This document shows positions 53,912 through 64,000 of a stretch of 64,000 nt of DNA, in pieces. Made by a program: the position numbers and the translations under genes. The notes beneath the pieces were generated by a model. That model worked only from the letters and a program-made list of their open reading frames with translations. It did no database searches and was not told where the DNA came from. Each line of letters opens with the position of its first letter. Positions within the stretch are counted from its first letter, which is position 1. The DNA is from Brevibacterium renqingii (lineage in GTDB: Bacteria; Actinomycetota; Actinomycetes; Actinomycetales; Brevibacteriaceae), in the NCBI RefSeq assembly GCF_017808105.1, contig NZ_JADBHF010000006.1, forward strand, positions 124,001 to 188,000. Direction: 5' to 3'.

Positions 53912-55063
53912 ATGGAGATCACACATATCCGCGCCGGCGCCCTCGCTGATCCGGCAGTCGACGTGCTGCTCGACGAGATCGTCGACTTCGACCGGAGGAT
54001 CAACCGCGCTCTCGGATACGGAGAGGACTTCGACCCTCTTCCCGGGTCGGTGCGCAGCAAACTCGTGCGCACCGACGAATTCACATCGCACGAGATCTGG
54101 CTGGGTCGCGTCGACGGCAGGCTCGTGGCCAAGGCCGGCGCGTATCTCAGTCTGCAGGACAACACCGATGTCGCCGATGTCTACGCGGGCGTCCTGCCCG
54201 AACGGAGGCGCTCGGGGCTGGGAACCGAGCTGCTCACGGTCATGGAACGCCACCTGGGAGATGCCGGGAGGACGCGGCTGAACGCGTGGTGCGAAGTTCC
54301 CGCTGCGGACTTCGACGCTGATCCGCGCAGACCCAGGATCGCCGCGGCCGCCGGCACCGGCAGTCTTCCGGCCGAACGAGCCGAGGTCGCTTTCGCCCTT
54401 CGGCGTGGTTACGGTCTCCAACAGCTCGAGCGGTGCTCCGTCGCGAACATCCAGGACAGTACGTCAGGCGCACAGGGCAGCTCGCCAGGCAGCGTGGGCA
54501 GCTCGCCAGGCAACCGGGCGACCCGGCTGGGGGAGACGGAGCGGTCGGCGGCCGGAGTCGGGGACCGAGTCGGAGCAGACGACGGATATGTCATCCGCAC
54601 TTGGGCGGGCCCGGCCCCGCACGAGCACGTGCAGTCCATCGCCCTGCTGAGGCAGAGGATGTCGACAGATGTGCCGGGCGCAGCGGATCTCCAGGACGAG
54701 GAGATCTGGAACCCCGCGCGGGTTCGGGCGCTCGAAGCGGACCGGGAGCAGGCAGGAGGGCGGACGCAGACGGCGCTGGCCCTCCACGACGGTGAGGGCG
54801 TCGGCTTCACCGAGGTCGTCAGCTATGCCCAGCGACCCCATGTGGCCTTTCAGGGCGCCACGCTCGTCGTCCGCGAGCATCGCGGCCACGGTTTGGGTGC
54901 GAGGCTGAAGAGCTCCAACCATGCGGCGCTGCTGGAGGGATCGGAGGTCGAACGCGTCTACACGTGGAACGCGGCGGAGAACTCGTGGATGCTGGCGATC
55001 AACGAGCGGGCAGGGTTCGAAGTCGTGGGCTGGGTCGGCCTGTGGAAGAAGATCCTTGCGTGA
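53912..55063 (+). CDS. Tandem GNAT-family N-acetyltransferase
   Basis: A 383-residue protein with two GNAT domains. The first has VYAGVLPERRRSGLGTELL (the acetyl-CoA loop RRRSGLG) and the second has TLVVREHRGHGLGARLK, ending in NAAENSWMLAINERAGFEVV. Between them is a low-complexity linker with a 21-bp DNA repeat encoding GSSPGSV/GSSPGN. The layout resembles mycothiol synthase but the linker is longer and the motifs differ, so the substrate is unknown. ATG 53912 follows gagggg. Confidence 0.82.
   Translation: MEITHIRAGALADPAVDVLLDEIVDFDRRINRALGYGEDFDPLPGSVRSKLVRTDEFTSHEIWLGRVDGRLVAKAGAYLSLQDNTDVADVYAGVLPERRRSGLGTELLTVMERHLGDAGRTRLNAWCEVPAADFDADPRRPRIAAAAGTGSLPAERAEVAFALRRGYGLQQLERCSVANIQDSTSGAQGSSPGSVGSSPGNRATRLGETERSAAGVGDRVGADDGYVIRTWAGPAPHEHVQSIALLRQRMSTDVPGAADLQDEEIWNPARVRALEADREQAGGRTQTALALHDGEGVGFTEVVSYAQRPHVAFQGATLVVREHRGHGLGARLKSSNHAALLEGSEVERVYTWNAAENSWMLAINERAGFEVVGWVGLWKKILA
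54475..54512 (+). repeat. 21-bp period direct repeat in the GNAT linker
   Basis: gggcagctcgccaggca occurs at 54475-54491 and 54496-54512, in frame, so gain or loss of a unit keeps the reading frame and changes only linker length. Confidence 0.85.
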
Positions 55064-55064
55064 C

Positions 55065-55093
55065 TTGACCTGATGCTATAAGCTTGATATTTG
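55065..55093 (+). promoter_or_regulatory. Candidate rpoB promoter
   Basis: TTGACC (55065-55070), a 17-nt spacer and TATTTG (55088-55093) lie just after the GNAT stop, giving rpoBC its own transcript with a leader of about 160 nt. The AT-rich patch around 55076-55096 makes the exact -10 uncertain. Confidence 0.45.
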
Positions 55094-55260
55094 CATCGTT
55101 CTGCCTGTGGTGTGCCTTCATATAGCGGTGGGCACGTCATTTCCACTCAAGTGAACCACGTCGACGCCGGGAGTCGAAATCCGACACACCCGCGGGTCGT
55201 CGAAGCGAAGACGAGTGGGCAGACGAAGTATCAGATGGTGAAGCACTCGGAAGGAACCAA

Positions 55261-58200
55261 TTGGCCGCCGCCAACGACAACACCAGGACCGCTAATCCCC
55301 CCCAGAGAATTTCCTTCGCGAAGATTCGCGAGCCCCTCGAGGTTCCCGATCTGCTCGGTCTGCAGACGGACAGCTTCGACTGGCTGATCGGATCGGAGGC
55401 GTGGCAGGACCGCGTCGCCGAGGCCATCGAAATCGGAGACGACTCCGTCGCGACCACCTCCGGACTCGAGGACATCTTCGAAGAGATCTCGCCGATCGAA
55501 GACTTCGGCGGATCCATGTCGCTGTCGTTCCGCGAGCATCGGTTCGAATCGCCCAAGTACTCGATCGACGAGTGCAAGGAACGCGACATGACCTACTCGG
55601 CGCCGCTGTACGTCACCGCCGAGTTCATGAACAACAACACGGGCGAGATCAAGAGCCAGACCGTGTTCATGGGTGACTTCCCCCTGATGACCGACAAGGG
55701 CACGTTCATCGTCAACGGCACCGAACGCGTCGTCGTCTCACAGCTCGTCCGCTCACCGGGCGCCTACTTCGAATCGAGCGTCGACAAGACCACGGACAAG
55801 GACATCTTCACTGCGAAGATCATCCCCTCCCGCGGTGCTTGGCTGGAGTTCGAGGTCGACAAGCGCGACCAGGTCGGCGTCCGCCTCGACCGCAAGCGCA
55901 AGCAGTCCGTGACCGTCCTCCTCAAGGCCCTCGGCTGGAGCGAGGCGAAGATCCTCGAGGAGTTCGGCGAGTTCGAGTCCATCCGCGAGACGATGGCCAA
56001 GGACACCGTGAGCACGCAGGACGAGGCGCTGCTCGACATCTACAAGAAGCTGCGCCCGGCAGAGCCGGCGACCGCCGAGGCCGCTCGCAACCTGCTCAAC
56101 AACCTGTACTTCAACCCGAAGCGCTACGACCTGGCCAAGGTCGGCCGCTACAAGCTCAACCGCAAGCTCGGTGTCGAGGCTCCGCTGTCGGATTCGGTGC
56201 TCTCGACCGATGACATCGTGGCCACCATCCGCTACCTCGTGTCCCTACACGCCGGAGTGGAGACCGCCAAGGGCACCCGGGACGGCGAAGAGGTCGAACT
56301 CAGCGTCAAGCTCGACGACATCGACCACTTCGGCAACCGCCGCATCCGCGCGGTCGGTGAGCTCATCGAGAACCAGATCCGCACGGGTCTGTCGCGCATG
56401 GAGCGCGTTGTGCGTGAGCGCATGACCACGCAGGACGTCGAGGCGATCACGCCGCAGACGCTGATCAACATCCGCCCGGTGGTGGCTGCGATCAAGGAGT
56501 TCTTCGGCACCTCCCAGCTGAGCCAGTTCATGGATCAGAACAACCCGCTCGCGGGTCTGACCCACAAGCGCCGCCTCTCCGCGCTGGGCCCCGGCGGTCT
56601 CTCGCGTGACCGCGCCGCCATGGAAGTCCGCGACGTCCACCCCTCCCACTACGGCCGTATGTGCCCGATCGAGACCCCCGAAGGTCCGAACATCGGCCTC
56701 ATCGGTTCGCTGGCCTCCTACGCCCGCATCAATCCGTTCGGCTTCATCGAAACGCCCTACCGCAAGGTCGTCGACGGTGTCGTCACCGATGACACCCAGT
56801 ACCTGACCGCCGATGACGAACTCGACTTCAACATCGCGCAGGCCAACGCGCCGCTGACCGAAGAGCATCGTTTCGCCGAGGTCGAGGTTCTGGCCCGTCC
56901 GAAGGGCGGCGGCGGCGAAGCCGAGCTGGTCCAGTACGACCAGATCGACTTCATGGACGTCTCCGCACGTCAGATGGTGTCAGTGGCTTCAGCTCTCATC
57001 CCGTTCCTCGAGCACGACGATGCCAACCGCGCCCTCATGGGGGCGAACATGCAGCGCCAGGCCGTGCCGCTGGTGATGGCGGAGTCCCCGGTCGTGGGCA
57101 CCGGCATGGAGTATCGTGCCGCAGTCGACGCCGGTGATGTCATCACCGCCGAGAAGTCCGGTGTCATCACCGAGGTCTCCGCGGACTATGTCACGGTGCT
57201 CGCCGACGACGGAACCCAGATGACCTACAAGGCTTCGAAGTTCAAGCGTTCGAACCACGGCACCTCGTACAACCAGCGCATCCTCGTCGACGAGGGGGAC
57301 CGCGTCGAAGCCGGTTCCGTCCTCGCCGACGGACCGTCCACCGAGAACGGTGAGATGGCTCTGGGCAAGAACCTCCTCGTGGCGTTCATGTCCTGGGAAG
57401 GCTACAACTTCGAGGATGCGATCATCCTCTCCCAGCGCCTCGTCCAGGACGATGTCCTGTCCTCGATCCACATCGAGGAGCACGAGGTCGACGCCCGCGA
57501 CACCAAGCTCGGTGCCGAGGAGATCACGCGGGACATTCCGAACATCTCTCCCGACGCCCTGGCCGATCTCGACGATCGCGGCATCATCCGCATCGGCGCC
57601 GAGGTCACCGACGGAGACATCCTCGTCGGCAAGGTCACCCCGAAGGGTGAGACCGAGCTGACCCCGGAGGAGCGCCTGCTCCGCGCGATCTTCGGTGAGA
57701 AGTCCCGCGAGGTCCGCGATACCTCGCTGCGCGTTCCCCACGGCGAGATCGGCACCGTCATCGGCGTCCGCGTCTTCGACCGTGAGGACGATGACGAGCT
57801 CTCGCCCGGCGTCAACCAGATGGTCCGCGTCTACGTGGCCCAGCGCCGCAAGATCACCATCGGTGACAAGATGGCCGGCCGTCACGGCAACAAGGGCGTC
57901 ATCTCGACGATCCTGCCTGTCGAGGACATGCCGTTCCTCGCCGACGGCACCCCCGTCGACGTCATCCTCAACCCGCACGGTGTGCCGCGTCGTATGAACA
58001 TCGGTCAGGTCTTCGAGGTCCACCTCGGATGGATCTCGAAGCAGGGTTGGAAGATCGAGGGCAACCCCGAGTGGGCGGCGGAGCTGCCGACGGCGGCCCG
58101 CGAGGCCGAGGCCGGCACCAACCTGGCCACCCCGGTCTTCGACGGTGCGCACGAGCAGGAGCTGCGCGGACTGCTGGATTCGACCACCCCGAACCGCGAT

Positions 58201-58740
58201 GGGGACCGTCTCATCGACTCCTCGGGCAAGGCTCAGCTGTTCGACGGCCGCTCCGGTGAGCCGTTCCCGTACCCGATCTCGGTCGGCTACATGTACATGC
58301 TCAAGCTCCACCACCTCGTCGACGACAAGATCCACGCGCGTTCGACCGGACCGTACTCGATGATCACCCAGCAGCCGCTCGGTGGTAAGGCACAGTTCGG
58401 TGGTCAGCGCTTCGGTGAGATGGAAGTCTGGGCCCTCGAGGCCTACGGCGCCGCCTACACCCTGCAGGAGCTTCTGACGATCAAGTCCGATGACATCCCG
58501 GGCCGTGTGAAGGTCTACGAAGCCATCGTCAAGGGCGAGAACCTGCCCGATCCGGGAATCCCCGAGTCGTTCAAGGTCCTCATCAAGGAGATGCAGTCCC
58601 TGTGCCTCAACGTCGAAGTCCTGTCTTCCGACGGAGGCCAGGTCGAGATGGGCGAATCGGAGGACGAAGTCTACCGTGCAGCTGAAGAGCTCGGCATCGA
58701 CCTGTCCCGCCGCGAAGCACAGACCGTAGAAGAAGTCTGA
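55261..58740 (+). CDS. rpoB: DNA-directed RNA polymerase subunit beta
   Basis: A 1159-residue beta subunit starting with TTG after ggaagga. The rifampicin region reads [19 protein letters not shown] and [19 protein letters not shown], the normal sensitive type with the usual Ser, Asp, His and Ser residues. The catalytic-lysine regions [31 protein letters not shown] and [12 protein letters not shown] are intact. It is followed 68 bp later by rpoC. Confidence 0.97.
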   Translation: MAAANDNTRTANPPQRISFAKIREPLEVPDLLGLQTDSFDWLIGSEAWQDRVAEAIEIGDDSVATTSGLEDIFEEISPIEDFGGSMSLSFREHRFESPKYSIDECKERDMTYSAPLYVTAEFMNNNTGEIKSQTVFMGDFPLMTDKGTFIVNGTERVVVSQLVRSPGAYFESSVDKTTDKDIFTAKIIPSRGAWLEFEVDKRDQVGVRLDRKRKQSVTVLLKALGWSEAKILEEFGEFESIRETMAKDTVSTQDEALLDIYKKLRPAEPATAEAARNLLNNLYFNPKRYDLAKVGRYKLNRKLGVEAPLSDSVLSTDDIVATIRYLVSLHAGVETAKGTRDGEEVELSVKLDDIDHFGNRRIRAVGELIENQIRTGLSRMERVVRERMTTQDVEAITPQTLINIRPVVAAIKEFFGTSQLSQFMDQNNPLAGLTHKRRLSALGPGGLSRDRAAMEVRDVHPSHYGRMCPIETPEGPNIGLIGSLASYARINPFGFIETPYRKVVDGVVTDDTQYLTADDELDFNIAQANAPLTEEHRFAEVEVLARPKGGGGEAELVQYDQIDFMDVSARQMVSVASALIPFLEHDDANRALMGANMQRQAVPLVMAESPVVGTGMEYRAAVDAGDVITAEKSGVITEVSADYVTVLADDGTQMTYKASKFKRSNHGTSYNQRILVDEGDRVEAGSVLADGPSTENGEMALGKNLLVAFMSWEGYNFEDAIILSQRLVQDDVLSSIHIEEHEVDARDTKLGAEEITRDIPNISPDALADLDDRGIIRIGAEVTDGDILVGKVTPKGETELTPEERLLRAIFGEKSREVRDTSLRVPHGEIGTVIGVRVFDREDDDELSPGVNQMVRVYVAQRRKITIGDKMAGRHGNKGVISTILPVEDMPFLADGTPVDVILNPHGVPRRMNIGQVFEVHLGWISKQGWKIEGNPEWAAELPTAAREAEAGTNLATPVFDGAHEQELRGLLDSTTPNRDGDRLIDSSGKAQLFDGRSGEPFPYPISVGYMYMLKLHHLVDDKIHARSTGPYSMITQQPLGGKAQFGGQRFGEMEVWALEAYGAAYTLQELLTIKSDDIPGRVKVYEAIVKGENLPDPGIPESFKVLIKEMQSLCLNVEVLSSDGGQVEMGESEDEVYRAAEELGIDLSRREAQTVEEV

Positions 58741-58808
58741 GGACTTCCACTTCAACCGACACAACTTTTTGATGAACGAGACGTTCATCGCCAGGAAAGA
58801 GGATTTAC

Positions 58809-62681
<3,873 letters not shown>

Positions 62682-62706
62682 CCCGCTGATCCCGAGCCGG
62701 CAGGCA

Positions 62707-62748
62707 GACAGGAGGGGCACTCACCATCTGGTGGGTGCCCCTCCTGTC
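62707..62748 (+). terminator. Intrinsic terminator after rpoC
   Basis: 62707-62725 pairs with 62730-62748 (19 bp with one G-U pair, loop atct), 25 bp after the rpoC stop. It also separates rpoC from the converging pfkA. Confidence 0.88.
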
Positions 62749-62788
62749 ATTGCCAGGTGTTTCCGCGCCGTTCTCTCGGGCGAAGGGC

Positions 62789-63814
62789 TCAGCCGAAGAG
62801 GACCTGTGCCTCTTCCCACCGGTGCAGAGGCACCGATTTGAGGCTGTCGACGGCCGAAGACATCTCGACGGAGACGATGTCGGTGCCCTTGAGGCTGGCC
62901 ATCTTGCCCCAGTGACCGTGCTGGGCCAGATCGGCGGCCGCCATCCCCAGCCGGGTCGACAGGACCCTGTCGTAGGCAGTGGGGGAGCCGCCTCTCTGCA
63001 GGTGTCCGAGGATTGTGGCACGGGTCTCGATGCCTGTGATCTCCTCGATCTTCGGCGCCAGATGATTCGCGATCCCGCCGAGGCGGGTCCGTCCCTTGTT
63101 GTCGACACCCTGGTCAGCGATCTGTGAGTCGAGCCCCTCAGGGATGAAGCCTTCGGCAACGACGACGATGGGTGCGCGTCCGCGTTCTCTCGCCGAGGTC
63201 ACCCAGGCGGCGATCTGGTCGAAGGAGACGGGGAACTCGGGCATGAGGATCGCATGTGCACCGGCTGCCATTCCTGCGTGCAGGGCGATCCACCCGACAT
63301 TGCGGCCCATGACTTCGATGACCATGCATCGATGATGGGATTCGGCCGTGGTGCGCAGCCGATCGATCGCCTCGGTGGCAATGGACTGGGCGGTGTCGAA
63401 GCCGAAGGTGTAGTCCGTGTTGCCGAGATCGTTGTCGATGGTCTTGGGCACTCCGACGATATGAAGACCCTCCTCATGGACCAGCCGAGAGGCACCTGCG
63501 AGAGTACCTTCGCCGCCGATGGCGATGAGCGAATCGATGTCGTGAGCCGCCATGACCTCGCGCATCCGATCGGGTCCGCCGCCTTCATAGGGATGGGTGC
63601 GGGACGTGCCGAGGATCGTGCCGCCGCGTCCGGAGAGGCCGCGGACGTCGAGCATCGACATGTCGAACATGTCATCATCGAGCAGTCCGCGCCAGCCGTC
63701 GCGGATGCCGACGAATGAGGCATTGTGGGTGCGGATTCCCTTGCGGACGATGCCGCGGATGACTGCATTGAGACCCGGGCAGTCTCCACCCGAGGTGAGT
63801 ACGCCGATCTTCAT
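62789..63814 (-). CDS. pfkA: 6-phosphofructokinase, probably ATP-dependent
   Basis: A 341-residue group A phosphofructokinase making fructose 1,6-bisphosphate. Seen: LTSGGDCPGLNAVIRG, the phosphoryl-donor loop IGGEGTL (100-105) and PKTIDNDLGNTDYTFGFDTA with Lys124, and MGRNVGWIAL. Gly at the first donor position favours ATP, while Lys124 is also found in PPi enzymes, so the donor is not certain. Its start overlaps the stop of the next gene (ATGA). Confidence 0.92.
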   Translation of the reverse strand: MKIGVLTSGGDCPGLNAVIRGIVRKGIRTHNASFVGIRDGWRGLLDDDMFDMSMLDVRGLSGRGGTILGTSRTHPYEGGGPDRMREVMAAHDIDSLIAIGGEGTLAGASRLVHEEGLHIVGVPKTIDNDLGNTDYTFGFDTAQSIATEAIDRLRTTAESHHRCMVIEVMGRNVGWIALHAGMAAGAHAILMPEFPVSFDQIAAWVTSARERGRAPIVVVAEGFIPEGLDSQIADQGVDNKGRTRLGGIANHLAPKIEEITGIETRATILGHLQRGGSPTAYDRVLSTRLGMAAADLAQHGHWGKMASLKGTDIVSVEMSSAVDSLKSVPLHRWEEAQVLFG

Positions 63815-64000
63815 TCCAGTTGTCCCTGATCCTTTGCTCGGTAGCCTTTGGCAAGCCGCACATCGTGTCCGGCCATGAGTGAGAAGCCCTTGAGGACGAG
63901 TATCCCATTGGACCCGTCTCCCTTGGCCGACGCGCGGATCTCGTTGCCGGCCATGATGTTGATCGTCTCATCGCGGATGCGCACACCCGGCGGGACGAAG
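63811..64000 (-). CDS. 3' end of a LiaF-like (cell-wall stress response) protein, cut by window edge
   Basis: Reading leftward from 64000, 62 residues are visible to a TGA at 63811-63813. They include VPPGVRIRDETINIMAGNEI and GILVLKGFSLMAGHDVRL, a beta-strand repeat typical of the C-terminal domain of LiaF/YvqF-type and DUF1707-linked proteins. The stop overlaps the pfkA start by 3-4 bp, so the two genes are probably cotranscribed. Only the C-terminus is seen, so the N-terminal domain is unknown. Confidence 0.65.
   Translation of the reverse strand, partial: FVPPGVRIRDETINIMAGNEIRASAKGDGSNGILVLKGFSLMAGHDVRLAKGYRAKDQGQLE

Noticed and set aside
53912..55063. Mycothiol synthase MshD
   Set aside because: Two GNAT domains are present, but the protein is longer, has a repeat-rich linker and lacks motifs I associate with MshD.

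Overview
The window is chromosomal DNA from a high-GC Gram-positive bacterium (Actinomycetota). Third codon positions are strongly G/C, GTG and TTG starts are common, and many genes have a TANNNT element 6-7 nt before the start codon, as leaderless actinobacterial genes do. The protein sequences, the scattered menaquinone genes and the partly interrupted secE-nusG-rplKA-rplJL-rpoBC region look most like Brevibacterium. The genus call rests on recognition, not on a search. I see no rRNA, insertion sequence, prophage or CRISPR array.

Layout. 1-1.9 kb: end of the cytochrome c maturation pair (resB, ccsB). 1.9-3.1 kb: an intergenic stretch with a 73-bp tandem repeat and a long hairpin, then two small membrane-protein genes. 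3.1-17.1 kb: menaquinone biosynthesis spread over both strands (menA, menE, menB, menC, menD, menF, menG, a MenJ-like reductase and a long-chain polyprenyl diphosphate synthase). An alpha/beta hydrolase, a lipoprotein and a large esterase lie among them. 17.2-20.3 kb: a GntR/ABC cassette of the YtrA type and a RarD-like transporter. 20.4-27.2 kb: an FprA-type ferredoxin/NADP reductase, a RelA/SpoT-domain protein, metFE and yajQ. 27.3-33.8 kb: tRNA-Tyr, a DUF1992 protein, two paralogous M20 amidohydrolases in opposite orientation around a membrane protein, a glycerophosphodiester phosphodiesterase and tRNA-Thr/tRNA-Met, then a lipoprotein. 34-41 kb: a serine hydrolase and an ATP-grasp protein (minus strand), then hadA-hadB-murB and a membrane-anchored metallophosphoesterase (plus strand).

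41-62.7 kb is the information-processing backbone: tRNA-Trp, secE, nusG, rplK, rplA, rplJ, rplL, rpoB, rpoC. It is interrupted twice. A GAF-domain regulator with aldehyde and alcohol dehydrogenases lies between rplA and rplJ. A three-gene cassette of uncharacterised membrane proteins, an MBL hydrolase and a tandem GNAT protein lie between rplL and rpoB. Strong hairpins close most of these units. The window ends with pfkA and the 3' end of a LiaF-like gene on the minus strand.

The best candidate for an undescribed system is the cassette at 49695-52959: three translationally coupled membrane proteins that share an N-terminal domain with a DPxxID motif. The first and third also carry an identically spaced C-x5-H-x20-C-x2-C motif on the predicted cytoplasmic side. 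Other points worth a look are an attenuator with a competing antiterminator pairing in the rplJ leader, overlapping divergent promoters with an eight-codon leader ORF before menD, and the possible MenH/MenI substitute in the men region.
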